Positions 23,901 to 35,967 of a stretch of 64,000 bases of DNA are shown here, one piece after another. Position numbers and translations under genes: made by a program. Within the stretch, counting starts at the first letter, position 1. Every line of letters begins with the position of its first letter. The notes under the pieces are model-generated. The model had not been told where the DNA came from. It worked only from the letters and a program-made list of their open reading frames with translations, and searched no databases. This DNA is from Parus major (lineage: Eukaryota > Chordata > Aves > Passeriformes > Paridae). The stretch spans positions 108,631,368 to 108,695,367 of the forward strand of contig NC_031770.1 of NCBI RefSeq assembly GCF_001522545.3, written 5' to 3'.

Positions 23901-25584
23901 TTGTCCCTCTGCAGGCTCTGCAGCTGCACCCTCATAAGAAAAAGAGGACCAGGACATGACTGAGATAAAAGTTTTGTTACCCTCATCCCTTACATGGTTT
24001 TGCTTTGGGCCAACTCAGTGAGCTGTACAGGGTTAAGCACAATCCAGGGAGAATTGATTTACCAGTATAGATTTAGCCAACAAGATTCCATGGAAATGGG
24101 AAAAAAAAATCAAATACTTCTATGGCAGATTATTCCAGTAAATATATACTAAATTCTTTGACTGTGCTCTGAAGGATCCTCCCTCTTCTCACTGCCAGTG
24201 ACAACAGTGGCACAAGGACAAGATAGCTACATTTATAAGTTACCTGCCTAAAGTGAGTGGATGGAAGACAAACTGATGGAGGAAAAATAAATCAGCTTTA
24301 GAGGACAAATAATCTTGCTTAATCATAGTATCACCTATTTTGAAAAACACTTTGATTGCCTTATATTTTATCCTACATTTTTTATTTGGATCTGAAAATG
24401 GAAAAGATAAAAGAGCAGTTTCCTGTGCAGAATTGTATCCTGTGATGCTGCAGGGTTTGCACATCTGAAAAAAAAACATCTTGGGTCTAAATCCTTCAGG
24501 GTCAAATCTGCAGTCTTTTCTTTACCCTGCAAGCTGATACTCCAAAAAATGGTGACTTTCAGCTCTGCTATAGCAGGAAAATGCAAGGGGTTTTCCATTT
24601 AGCTGTGGAAATGTGTTTAAATTAATCTCTGGTGTGCTTCCTTCCATTCATTCCCATGGAGCTGTATCAGGCATACAATTGACTCAAGGGACCGTATTCT
24701 CAACTTCTACGGAATAACTTCTCTATCTTTAGTGTATCTACATGCATTTACACAACTTTTTGTAGCCATTCTAGAGCTGATTATTTCCAGAATAGTTTAA
24801 GTGAATAACACAACTCTTCAAAAATCTGCCACAATCAGGTGTTTCTATCCCTATTTAACACCTACTTCATAACTGGAATAAGAACCAATGCCAAATTTAG
24901 CATGAAAACAGATGAGGTAGGGGGAAAAAATATGCAGTCTGCTACAAATTAGAGCCTTAAAAATCAGAATTGACTAAGAATCTACATTACTAATGCTGAA
25001 AATGGCATGGTAGATTTTGAAAGCTAAAATGTTGAAAAGAAATTGCAGGAAAAACACCCATATTTTTTTTTAATCTGCAGTTCTGTCAGCTGCCTTTTTA
25101 ATCTGATTTAAAGGGGTCTGCTAATGGAGAGTGAACCAGTTCCCAGAAAGAGCTGATGCAGTAGTTTAGGGTTGTCAAAATGAATAACAATTGTCTTCCC
25201 TTAGTATCATCAAATGTAGACATTGAAAATGGTGTTTCTTCTATCAGCACCAGTGAGTATGGATGTGCCCTGTGCTGCACTAAATGCACTTTGTGAGACT
25301 TCCAGAAATACACCAAGGTGATGCACCTCCACTCCAGATAAGGTGAATGTCAACAGTAATAATTGCCCTGGGACCAGAATCAAAGCATTTGAGAGGACTG
25401 TAACGCCAGAAATGTAAATTCCATCACTGAATTTCAATCCTGAGAGACAGCAATGCATGCCAGAGTCAAGTAATTTCTTCCCTTGACTTTATTTAAAGGG
25501 AGAAAAAATGTCTGCCATTTTGAAATCTCCTTTTGGAATGCTTAAATGCAAAGTAGTTTTTGTCAGAGCAAAATTATTTTTTTC
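23901..25584. other. Unique AT-rich sequence, no gene seen
   Basis: No repeat family or exon was recognised. The frames of 72-82 codons on the - strand near 24.2-25.5 kb overlap each other in different phases and show no domain. Confidence 0.55.
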
Positions 25585-25788
25585 CAGAAGAATTTAATCG
25601 TGGGAAGGGTTGTTAAGCCTTGGGATGGGCTGACCAGGGAGATGGTGGAGTCCTCATCTCTGGAAGTGTCCAAGGAACAGCTGGATGTGGCACTCAGAGC
25701 TCTGGGTGGGGTGGCAAGGTGGGGATTGGTCACAGGTTGGACTTGATGGTCTCAGAGTTCTTCTCAAAACAGATGGTTCTGTGATTTT
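25585..25788 (+). repeat. CR1 LINE 3'-end fragment
   Basis: Contains 'gttgttaagccttgggatgg', 'accagggagatggtggagtc', 'ggaagtgtccaaggaacagc', 'ggttggacttgatggtctca' and the terminal 'ggttctgtgattttg'. It is of the older CR1 type, with a body about 200 bases long. Confidence 0.92.
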
Positions 25789-26228
25789 GTAGTGCAACTA
25801 TTTTTGTATCCACAGGGAGATCTTTTGTCTTGTTCTATGATTTCTGTACCTACTCGATCACCATAAAACAATCTTGATATTCAGGAGTCAAATCTCTCAG
25901 AAACCCTGGAGATTCTGGCTCAGGTGCTCCCCAGAGTGATGCAGGCTGCCAATCTTTGGCCCCAAAATAAATTACCTCATATAGTCAGCAAATCGACTTT
26001 GCTGTAACTCTCAGCCTGCTCAGGAGAATGTCCCAGACTCACTTAGAAGATGACCTGAACCACATCTGACCCCTGCACTGCTTCTGTCTTCATTCTAATT
26101 TCCAATTCCAGGTGCAGAACCAGCAATTAAAACCAAGCCAGGGTACATCAAAGCTGTGCTGCTGCTGCTGCTTGCCAGAAAAAATACAAACACAAATCAA
26201 GGCACCTAGGACAATAAAAATTATTCTT
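25789..26228. other. Unique sequence, no gene seen
   Basis: A (CTG)n-like run 'gctgctgctgctgcttgcc' lies at 26159-26177. Nothing else was recognised. If the open frame just to the right is a real terminal exon on the - strand, this would be its 3' untranslated region, but no AATAAA signal lies close by on that strand. Confidence 0.5.
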
Positions 26229-26392
26229 TCAATTTTGTAATCTTGTAGGGTCAAGTAGGTCCTGGATGCTCTCTTTCAACGCATCCAGTTCCTCCACTGG
26301 ATATAAAGAAAGAATATTTTCAGCTATTTGTTTTTGTGAAATCATTTTTATGTATAAATTGCAGCAACACATGGACCAAGCTACACCATTTA
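26229..26392 (-). CDS. Possible terminal coding exon, unidentified
   Basis: Low-confidence exon candidate on the - strand. The frame runs 54 codons to a TGA at 26229-26231. Just upstream is a fair 3' splice acceptor, a T-rich 'tgcttttatactttttag' read on the - strand, with a branch-point-like 'actgag' about 40 bases further. The last 30 or so residues read as a charged amphipathic helix (I-A-E-N-I-L-S-L-Y-P-V-E-E-L-D-A-L-K-E-S-I-Q). Codon choice there (GTG GAG GAA CTG) is less AT-rich than the surroundings. The protein family was not recognised. No matching upstream exon was found in the window and no polyadenylation signal lies near the stop. Chance openness is a serious alternative. Confidence 0.25.
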
Positions 26393-28582
26393 CTAAAAAG
26401 TATAAAAGCATATGCCAGATGATCTCAGTACTATCAGTGCATTTAGCACTAATATTTGAGTGCTGTCATTAAAACTGAAGCTGCAGCAATATTTTAGCCA
26501 TCTCTGTACATAGAAGATTTCTCTATTACTTTGTCCATGAACGTTTTCCTTGGATGATTGGTTGACAATATCTAAAGGATAATTTTAGGTCCTGGAGAAT
26601 TAAACACAGGTCTATTTTTATGAGGTGGGACAGATTGGAAACCGTTTTTCCCCCTTGTTCCAATGAAATTGGAAATGAAAAGAATGTGTGTCATATGAGG
26701 GACAAGTGTCATGAAGCCCATTTGAATTATACTTCATACCCCGCTTTATAGCCTAATGCTCAACTATATCCATTTTTCCTGGCAGTATTTTGCCCATCAA
26801 AAACAAGTTATTGACACTTATGTCTTAGATATAAATCAGATCCAGCAGTAAAAGTGAAGAAGGTGGTTTCAGACAGAGTCAGTGATGGGGTAGAACAATG
26901 TATTTGGCTTTTTCCTCTAGGATATTACTTTAATATCACCCAGAAACAGTGGCATAAAATCATTCCAATTAAATGGTCTTAAAAATAAGATATAAAGCAA
27001 ATTCAGGTGATCTCATTCTGTTCTAAGTGTCAGAGCAGACACCACAAAACTGAGCAGAAATAGTTTAAATTTAGCTGTCTTAGCATATGTGTACAAGGAC
27101 CGAGAATGTGGAAATTGGATTTGCTTCACTGGAGTCAATTAAGAAGGACTCTCAACAAGGTAGGGTTGAAGTGCATTGACAGGGCACAGGGAATACTTCT
27201 GGTATTGATTGGCACTGGCTTGGGTATAAATAAAGCAAAGCATTCTGGTTTCTGACATTCATTTTCTATAACAGTGAAATTACACTAATGGATAAAATGA
27301 TAATGAAAAAGTGAATGCAGAGAATAGGAGTTCTCCATGGAGATATATTCCCTTCAGATGTTAAACTTTAGCTATGCCCTCATTATAAAAGATTTTCTTG
27401 CCTAATATACAGCTCTGAGGTTTTTTTTCCTCCTGTTACACTGACCTGTGTTTTTTGTTGTCTCCTTAACCTCTCACAAATTCTTTGTTTATGAGGCCAA
27501 AGCTTAATGAGGTCAGCAGTTCCTGTCACTCTGTGGAAGAGCAGCATCTCAAAGCCCTACCTTCTTCTGGAAGTCAATGTATTTGATGTTACTTAACGGG
27601 GAGAAATGCCCATTGATGTCTATTTTCCAGCTGGAGAGGATGAAACTGTTCTGCTTCATATTAGATCATCCTTTTTTCTCTCAAGTATGTGTGGAAGTAG
27701 GAAGGACTAACAGCTGCTCCTTCCCCATCCTCGAAAGAATTAGATTTGGAAATCGTATAAAAGTCTTTATTTCCAATCTCTTTGACATATATGAGAAGTT
27801 GTTTGGTAATCCTCTCTCTCCACAATCATCAGCCTGCCCCTGATATTTCAGTTTTGGCCAACACAATGCACAGTTTCTTCCATTTGGATTTTCCTTAGGG
27901 GTGCACCCAGTGAGCCCACATGTTCACCTGCCTGTCTCTGAGCACAGCCAAATGGACCTGCATGAATATGGATAATATTCCAGAAAATTATGTATGTTTC
28001 CTTTTAACAGACAAATATTTTTCTGTATTTGGAGATTTTATAACTTTTTGCCCTGTCTTATGCATTCACGAATTGTTGCTGTGAAAATTCTTGCAGTATG
28101 CCAATCATTCTTGTCACCAATCACTTAAAACAGTTGTAACACTAAGAATCCCAGCTTTTTTCAACTTACCTCAGCTTCAGGACAGAAAAACTGCTTCCTT
28201 CAGTGTCCAGGCTCTGAATAGACATCCCTGGAAACAGAAAGGCTCAGAATGATTTTTGTGACTGTGCATTTTTATGAATGGCAATAAGTTGCAATGACCC
28301 TAATAGAACATAAATTATAATTATCCAGAAGGACTGGATGGAAGGAGCAGGTGCAATACTAAATCCATGATGAGATTAAGTTTGGTAACATTATATGACA
28401 TGTTTGTACTAATTAGCAGCAAATCAAACCTGATGAATTAGCTATTCCTGTGTTTGCCATTATAAGATTTGTCATAGTGCCTGACAGATACCTCACAATA
28501 TTTTACAGTTTTCCTTAAAACCTGTGTCTGGAGCAAGGCGCTTTGGGTACTGTAAATATTGTAAATATTGCCAATTCCTGGT
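26393..28582. other. Unique AT-rich sequence, no gene seen
   Basis: No repeat family or exon was recognised. A short direct duplication 'tgtaaatat' lies at about 28551-28568, just left of the next CR1. Confidence 0.55.
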
Positions 28583-28992
28583 GTGAACAGAAGAAAGGCT
28601 GAGGGGGCTGGGGCTGTTCAGCCTCGAGGGGAGCCCCAGCTGAGAGGGGTCCTCATCCCTGGGTGTCCCTGTGAGCAGGGAGGGCTCAGAGCAGGGCCCA
28701 GGCTCTGCTCCATGGGGATCCAGCAATGGCACCAGAGGAATGGGCAGGGATTGATCCCAGCAAGTTCCACCTGAACAGGAGGCAGAACTTCTTCCCAGTG
28801 CAGTGACCAAGCACTGAACAGATTGTCCAGAGAGGGTGTGGAGTCTCCTCACTGGAGATATTCCTGACCTGTCTGAACACAATCCCATGCCCTGTGCTCT
28901 GGGATGGCCCTGCTGGAGCCAGCGGGCAGGAGCAGGTGAGCCACTGTGGTTCCTCCCAGCTGACCCATCCTCTGATTCTGTGGTTCTGTGAT
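28583..28992 (+). repeat. CR1 LINE fragment, GC-rich subfamily
   Basis: Begins 'agaaaggctgagggggct', runs 'ggggctgttcagcctcgagg', 'ggcagaacttcttcccagtg' and 'actggagatattcctgacct', and ends 'attctgtggttctgtgat'. It spans the end of ORF2 and the 3' untranslated region of a GC-rich CR1 subfamily, so it stands out in base composition. The long open frames across it on the - strand (181 and 129 codons) are antisense artefacts of GC-rich repeat sequence. Confidence 0.92.
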
Positions 28993-30480
28993 ATGGAGTT
29001 ACTTGGAGGGAATCTTGATCTTGGAACTTTATCACCACAGCCTTGACTCATTATCTGGACTCTTGACTGAACCATGTTATCATCACCACACCTATTCTGA
29101 CCTCTCTCAAGTGACTGCCACTTCTGCTGATGACACCGCTGTCCCTGCTGGTCCTGCTACCACCCTGGCTCCTCTTCCCTTAAGAAATAAACCTCCCTTG
29201 TTCTCTGGTAGTTAAACACTGAGGGAATTGCCAGTCCCAACACAGACACACCTGATTTCAAGTGTCCCCTGGGGCTGAGACACCAAGACTGAGAATCCTT
29301 CTCTGAGGCCCAGCAGTTTAAAGTCTACTCTGACTGATATTTAAGAAGAGTTAGTGTGATCTGGACCCAAGTGATATTCCCAATTTCACACAAGTCTTTG
29401 GCAGCTCAGAAACCACCGTCCTCATTTCCCAAATCCAGGGTTAATGTCTGAATTCCTGGGATGGCCTTTCCACCTTATTGCAGACTCTTCACAGAATTAT
29501 CAGTTTCTTAGATTCCTTACCTGCTATTTCTAAGCACCCACAGAGAAGATGGTTAGATATCTACAGAACTGCAGGACAAAGGTGAATAGTGACACAGTTA
29601 GGGAAAATGCTAAATTATACAAATAATTTCTTAAATATTAATTTGGATTGTTGTAAGTTTATTTGAATCAATGGCTTATTACCCTTGAAAGAGCAATTTT
29701 CTTTCATGAGGAAGTGGTGGGTCAGCTGTCTTTGATCAAGGAGGATTGACTTGTAAAAAGCCAAGCCTGGACCGTTTGTCAAGGTATTAATAGTGGTTTG
29801 GAAGTTCTGAGTTTGAAGATTGGAAACAATTGTTTTCATTTAGTTTCTTAGTTCTTTGATGATTCAGGTTAGTTTTTCCAAAGAAGCCGGTACTGAACCC
29901 TTTGAAGAAGGTAATCAAAACCAAGGTTAAAATCTTAAAACCAACACATTAAAAAGACAGTGTTATTGGATGAATTTTGACTTCAACACTTCAGAATATC
30001 CAAGGTATAAAATGATTGAAGGACTTCTTCTGATTAAAGTGATCTTCAGCCAAAGACATTCTCATTTACTATTATAAGCATTTTTTCTGCATGCTGTGTA
30101 GTTATAAAAATCTTTCTGATAACATCTCCCATAAGTGTTCTGCTCAGCAGCTTTATACCTGCAAGTTTTTGACAAAACAGATTTTTTTCCCCTGAATTTC
30201 TTCCTCTGTATCCCTACACCCTTCACAGTGAACCTTTTTTTGTAGATTCCCAAAGCATGGTAGTTAAAGCTGAGGAGTTTATACTACACAAAGATTTTAA
30301 TACCTGCCTTGCTGCTGGTCCTGACCCAAAGCCATTTGAACTCAACAGCCCAGTGACAATGATGAGTTTCAGATAAAAGCTTGTAAACCAAAAGTAAACC
30401 AACTTAAGTGAAAATGCAACAATGAAGGGGATGAGGTTGGGAGTAAACCATGGCAACTCTGCTTTTTTTGTGCATTGTAG
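28993..30480. other. Mostly unique sequence, no gene seen
   Basis: Between 29000 and 29290 lies a C/T-rich stretch with an 'aataaa' at about 29185-29190, right after the CR1 end. It could be a fragment of an unidentified retroelement, but no family was recognised. The rest is AT-rich unique DNA. A 183-codon - strand frame at 30223-30774 is strongly biased (Ser, Phe, Leu) because it is antisense to a purine-rich tract. Confidence 0.45.
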
Positions 30481-30650
30481 GAACAGAGACTGACTTGATG
30501 GATACAGAGAAAATGAAAAGACAGGGTAGAACAAAGAAGGACAGAGATAAAAAGAAGGGAGAGAAAAGCAGCAAGGAAGATGAGTATAGAATGTGGAAAC
30601 TGAAACAGCAGGAAAAGATTGGGAAATCCAAACCAAAAAGACAACAATAG
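30481..30650 (+). CDS. Possible lysine-rich terminal exon, unidentified
   Basis: Low-confidence exon candidate. A T-rich tract ending 'ttttttgtgcattgtag' at 30480 would serve as a 3' splice acceptor. It is followed by 56 open codons to a TAG at 30648-30650. The peptide is very basic (K-K-D-R-D-K-K-K-G-E-K near the middle, K-S-K-P-K-R-Q-Q at the end), like the basic tails of some secreted or nuclear proteins, but no family was recognised. The sequence is A/G-rich, and purine-rich strands lack stops often by chance. No partner exon was found. Confidence 0.18.
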
Positions 30651-33600
30651 CTAAAGAATTACAACTATGTGTGTATGAGCCAGTGAATGGCTTCAGTTGA
30701 CCACTGTCACAGAAAATGTAGACATCTACATTTGGATTACCAATATAGATCACTTTTCCAGAAAAAGAGGCCAAAAAATTCTCCTATTTGTTATTCATTT
30801 GATTCGAGATTAGGGCTCTTATACAGGTCAGGCAAACATATCCTTTTCCAGAGGCTGTAAAATGCTTTGAATTAGCCTGAAGGACAACATTCAGGTTACA
30901 GATGCCTGAAATTAGAAGGTGAATCTATAAATATTATTTATTTATTTATTATTATTTATATTGATCTCTTGAAATGCTGGAAATACATTTAAAATATCAA
31001 GGATCTACAGGTAACACCATTCTATTAGATCTGAGATGGATATTTAATCTTCTCACTTTAATCTAGTGGTGCTGGGTATGAAGTCCAGAGACTCCAGTGA
31101 CAAGAAATTTCACTGCAATCAAGAATCCTCATGGATTTGACTTTTGGATTATTCAGAAGGGGTGGTTAGAGGAAGGACATATTTATAGTCCCTTCATGAG
31201 CTACATATTGTGCCCTTCATGAGCTACTCTGTGTGTTCTTCTATATATTATATATAGAAATATATATTTTATTATTATATATTCATCTATAAATAGACCA
31301 GCATGCAAATACAACAGAGAAAGAGAAAGACTATTCACATTAAACATCAATTTTGGCCCAAGAACAATCTGGTGTGAGATGCCCATGAGTAGATTTCTGA
31401 TGGAAATCTGAAATAGGCTGATAAAACATCAGAAGAAGAAAGTTTTGGAACAGCCCCGCAATACAAGTACTGGGAGCAGAAAAACACCCCCAAACCCTAA
31501 TTATTTTTCAGATTTATTGCAGGAATCATAACATGCTCCTGCAATAGCTGGGGAAGAAATCCAGGATATGTTTTCCAGTCCAATATTCTTGGTTCATTGT
31601 TGCCAGACTTCGGAGAGAAAGGTAACACCTTTGTGTATTCTGAGGGAGAAAGTGTAACTTCCATCAGGAGCAGGATCAGACCATTTGTGTGAATGTTATT
31701 TGCAATATTTTTTCTCTCTCCTGTTTCCCCAGTGGATATGTCTGCATTTTCAGATCCCAGGAAAAAAAAAAAAAAAAGGGAAAAAAACTCCCATCTCTAC
31801 CCAATGGGGACTTCCCTCATTCTCTCTTCTGATGTTTGGTTGCTAATTTGCACTTTTCATACACCCAGAAGCAAATGCCTGTCTGACACAAAATAAAACA
31901 AGCTGCTTCAAGTGCTGTTTGGTTCTAGAGGAAGAAAACAATTTTTGAAAATAAAATGTACTCACCAAACAACCCACCAATGCAGACTGACATTCTCCAT
32001 GGTGTGTCTGACAGAGGCAAAATGTAGCACAATGCAGAACAAAGAGGCATTTATATGCCTTGCAGAAATTCTTAAAAGTCTTTTTCTTCTTTGCTTTTTA
32101 TTTCCCCTGGAAAATAGTTCTAATTTTTACTAAAAAAAAGAAGTAAAAAAAAAAAGCCCACAGAAATACTGAGAAACTATTAATTATGAAGGTTGGGAAA
32201 GAGAGGCCAAAAAAACCCCTTTTTCCCTTGTACTTCTTAAAATAAATAAAAATAGCTTCCCCGTTTGAATTAATTTGCTTTTTTACCTTTCATCCTTTCT
32301 TCTTCACTACAGAATTATTCTTCATTTGACAGTTAGCAGCCATGAGATAATTTGGGGTTTTGTTTTGGGGGTTCTTTTAATAGCAGTTTGGAATCTTTGT
32401 TTTCAGAGAAGAGGCCCACTAGGCACAATTTGGGACTTGTTATTAAAGACTAACTAACATCCCCCAAAGATTTTCAAACACTTCATGCCAGAATGTGATA
32501 TTTTAAAGCTTTTCCCATTTCACATAATTGGATGCACGTGGCTTAACAAGAGAAAGACAGTTTCAGCAAATACAGGAATTAATGCAATTTATTCGAGATG
32601 GTCTCACAGGAGAGATAGAGATTTTATGCATAATTCTGAGGAAGATAAAAATGTTGAAATCAGTTAGGACTTCTGCATATTGCTTCAAGACCACTGACCT
32701 AAGCTAAGGTGGTTATTAGAGACAAGGATGGAATTTAGAGAAAGTTGTCAAATTAGTATTCATCCTGTATCCCAAAGTGAGCACAATTATCATCCCTGGG
32801 AATACGACTTCCATCCTTATACTTTCTTGGGATACTTACTCAAATAATTAGTCAAACTAATTCTAATGTTTGCATAATAATGAAAATATATCCACATTTC
32901 ATGGGAAAAAAACCAAACCCAACCTGCTATAACTGAAATGTCAAATTTCAATCCTTTAACATGATTATAAATTACATTAATTTAAGACAGGCTATTGTGA
33001 AATTTGTTAAATTGGTTTCACATTTAAATCTGCGTCTCACAAATCTGGGATCCTGAGTTTACACAATTATTTAACATAACCATTGCAGACCCTGAAACAG
33101 GAAAAGGGAATTTCTTAGAAATGTAGTATTTATTCTTATAATTTCTATGTCCCAATCCCTATGTTAAATTTAAAGTTTGGCTTCTCTCTTGGAAAATTCT
33201 CCAGGACAAAGAAATAGTATTATCTTCTTTTTATATTGGGGGTAAACCAGAAGTGTGCATCAGATAGATATGAAATCTTGTTTTTAACCTGAGTTTTGCT
33301 CTTTATTTCAGGAGAACCAGCACTTTTTCCTTTTTTATTTTTAATTAATTATAGAACTCTAAAAGCTATATAGAAATCTAAAATAGAAATATAATATATA
33401 GATATGGATTTAGAAAATCTAAAATCTAAATTTATAGATATGGATTTAGATTTCAATATAGAAATCTAAATCTACATTAACATTTTGACACACATATTTT
33501 TTTCTGTCCATGCCATAATATATGTTTAACCTGTATTCCATCAGTGCTATACTAACTGAAAAGAACAAAAGAGTTAATTGCCAATAAAGTTTGAGGTAAA

Positions 33601-33872
33601 ACTATGCCTTCTGTAGAGCTGTGTCCAAAGATCCAACCTGGAGCACTGATACTGAGAGATTATGGTGGTTTTAAACACTTTAATTCACTTTCAACTGCAA
33701 ATTAAATGGTGGAAGACCTCATTATTTATTTTGTACCTGCTATCATTTTTTTTGAATCCTTTTGAATATAAAGTTGACAACAAAGGATATTCCACTAGTT
33801 CAAAGACATTAATTTAAATGTTTTCTCCTTTTCATTCCTTGTGCATTTTTCTCATCTGGGTTTTAATCTTAG
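30651..33872. other. Unique AT-rich sequence, no gene seen
   Basis: Contains 'ttatttatttattatt' at about 30936-30958, a two-copy 23-base duplication at 31190-31235, a 16-base A run at 31762-31777 and a 36-base-period duplication at 33397-33450. No repeat family, RNA gene or exon was recognised. Confidence 0.55.
33397..33450 (+). repeat. Two-copy AT-rich direct repeat
   Basis: The 18-mer 'tatagatatggatttaga' occurs at 33397-33414 and again at 33433-33450, 36 bases apart. It is surrounded by repeated 'aaatctaaa' words from 33375 to 33470. This is a small decayed minisatellite. Confidence 0.85.
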
Positions 33873-34070
33873 TTTCATAATTTGGTGTCCAAGCATTGGA
33901 ACAGGCTGACAAGGGCAGAGTTGGAATCTCCATCCCTGAAAATGTTTAAAAATTTTGTGGATGTGGCACTTGGGGGACATGGATTAGTAGTGAACCTGGT
34001 GGTGTTGGGTTATCAACTGTACTTCATAATCTTAGAGGTCTTTTCTACCTTAATAATTCAATCATTTGCT
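33873..34070 (+). repeat. CR1 LINE 3'-end fragment
   Basis: Contains 'ccaagcattggaacaggctg', 'atctccatccctgaaaatgt', 'gtggatgtggcacttggggg', 'ggtggtgttgggttatcaac' and 'cttagaggtcttttctacct', then a decayed terminal repeat. It is of the older CR1 type and close to the consensus layout. Confidence 0.94.
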
Positions 34071-34599
34071 ATACAGGGCTCCTAAAATGAATTTGGTGTG
34101 GTTTTATGGAAGAAAGTCATTCACTGAGGAAATTCACAAAAGGAGGGAAACAAAAGAAGCATTGGTTTTATGTAAATCTCCAAAAGATGTGCAGAATTGC
34201 AAACCAGAACCACTAGAGAAACATTTCTAATATCTCCTCGACTCACATAGATATATCCTGTATATTTACATATGTACAGGATACCTATATATTAATATAT
34301 AGGATTGCTCTATACTTAGGGACAGAAGGTTTGGAGCCTTACTATGTTTTCAGATTATATTCATATCAAAGTAAATAAAGTTTTTCAATGAAAAAGACTT
34401 CAGGAAATTATCTTCCAGCAGTCAGCTCTAACAAATTCCACCATTATCACAACATAAAGACAAATTGTATTTATAAATGTTTTCAATGTGTATCCCAGTG
34501 CAACATACACTGTAAAAAAAAGTGCATATTGTAAAAATTCTTATTCTCTTTTGACTCCTTCTATTCATCAGTCCTTAAGGTCTGCATTTGTTCTTCTTC
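34071..34599. other. Unique AT-rich sequence, no gene seen
   Basis: Includes a small inverted repeat at 34254-34283 ('tatcctgta' and 'tacaggata' with a 12-base loop). Nothing else was recognised. Confidence 0.6.
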
Positions 34600-34895
34600 T
34601 GCGCCCTCAAAGTCCTCACCACCCTCCAGTGAACAATGAGTTCAGGCAGAAGAGGGCCCTATCACCCTCACAGGAGAGAATTTCTCCCCATATCCCATCT
34701 AACACTGCTCTCTGTCACTTTGAAGTCATTTCCCCCTGTCCCATCATTCTAGGCCTGTGTAAAATGTCCCTCTCCAGCTCTCCTGGAGCCCCTTCAGGCA
34801 CTGGAAGGAGCTCTGAGCTCTCCCTGGAGCTTTCTCTTCTCCAGACTGAGCATCCCCAGCTCTCTCAGCCTGGCTCCAGAGTAGAAGGACCCCAG
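34600..34895 (-). repeat. CR1 LINE internal/3' fragment
   Basis: Reverse-complement CR1. On the + strand it shows 'gagaatttctccccatatcc', 'aagtcatttccccctgtccc', 'agctctcctggagccccttc', 'cactggaaggagctctgagc' and 'gcatccccagctctctcagc'. The final 3' tail is missing. The part kept covers the ORF2 end and the start of the 3' untranslated region. The 140-codon + frame crossing it is a repeat artefact. Confidence 0.9.
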
Positions 34896-34990
34896 CCCTC
34901 ATCTCTATAAAACACATGAAATCCCAAAAGATCACAAGATTCATACTATTAAACCAATACCAAAAAAACCCTGAAAAAACCCAGAAAATA

Positions 34991-35034
34991 CCAACCAACC
35001 AACCAACCAACCAACCAACCCACCAACCAACCAA
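34991..35034. repeat. (AACC)n microsatellite
   Basis: About ten AACC units with one interruption ('cccacc'). It is followed at 35035-35090 by irregular A-runs and C-runs including an 8-base C run. The complementary strand is a (GGTT)n tract of telomere-like composition but not the TTAGGG telomere unit. Confidence 0.95.
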
Positions 35035-35797
35035 AACCCCAGAAACCCCCCCCAAAAAAGAACCCAAAAAAAAAACCCCAAACAAAACAAATTTAAATTT
35101 GGAAAGTTGTAAAAAGATTGAAAAAAAAATTTTTTTGTGATGGTACAAACAAAAAAGTATTTGAATGTTTCAACCCTATGCAGCCCATTTAGATGCAAAC
35201 CACTTTAATTTCTCTGTTAGTAGGGTGTTCTTGATCGAATGGGCAAATATTTACATAAGTAATAATGTCTAGATTTGCCATAAAATCCCAACAAAATATA
35301 TAGTATTTGGTATTTTCATATAAAATTTTATGCTGGAAAGGCTTTCTGATTTGTAAGTATTTTGTCAGCAGCCCTATTTTTTTTGCTTATACTTATACAC
35401 ACACATATACAGAAACACACTTTCTTAGTGTTTGGTTTTCTTCAACACACGCAAACATGTATAAAAATGTACATATAAAAAATAACAAAGTTTATTATGT
35501 AGAAACCAGCATGGACATGAATCCTCAGTCATTTCATAGCATTCCTGACACTTGACTCCTGCCTTGGATTAAGAGATTCTTCAGAAGACAGAAATAAATA
35601 ACTGGTCTCTTTTAAGAACAAAGGCTGAAGTGAATATATTTAAAAGCTGCACTGTGTTTTGATGTTATTATAGCAATCAAAGTTAGAAAATCACAGTAAC
35701 TGAGTAATAAAGAATGACTTCAAAGCCTAAACTGTCTAATGATGATCTGACAACTGCAGTAATTCATCTGAATTTATGAAATTTATATTATATACAC

Positions 35798-35820
35798 ATA
35801 TATATATATATATATATATT
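35798..35820. repeat. (TA)n microsatellite
   Basis: Eleven TA units inside a longer AT-only stretch from about 35781 to 35825. Confidence 0.9.
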
Positions 35821-35967
35821 TATAATACACAAAGTATATAATTTATTACTATGTGGTCAAAAATAAAAATAAAAAATCAGGATATAAACACTAACCTACA
35901 TTTGGTGTTATGCTACAGGAAAGATACATATATGTGTGTGCATTGTACAGAAATTTATATGCAGCCA

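Noticed and set aside
28493..29075. Long - strand open frames (181 and 129 codons)
   Set aside because: They lie antisense to a GC-rich CR1 copy. GC-rich repeat sequence lacks stops, and the two frames overlap in different phases.
29000..29290. Possible retroelement fragment with an AATAAA signal
   Set aside because: No family or boundary was recognised. A single AATAAA is common in AT-rich DNA.
30223..30774. 183-codon - strand frame, the longest in the window
   Set aside because: It is antisense to a purine-rich tract. Its composition is heavily Ser/Phe/Leu and no domain or splice support was seen.
34254..34283. Inverted repeat 'tatcctgta'/'tacaggata' as a regulatory hairpin
   Set aside because: Nine-base arms in AT-rich DNA are expected by chance. 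Recorded only as part of the gap entry.
34488..34910. 140-codon + strand frame
   Set aside because: Most of it runs through a - strand CR1 fragment.
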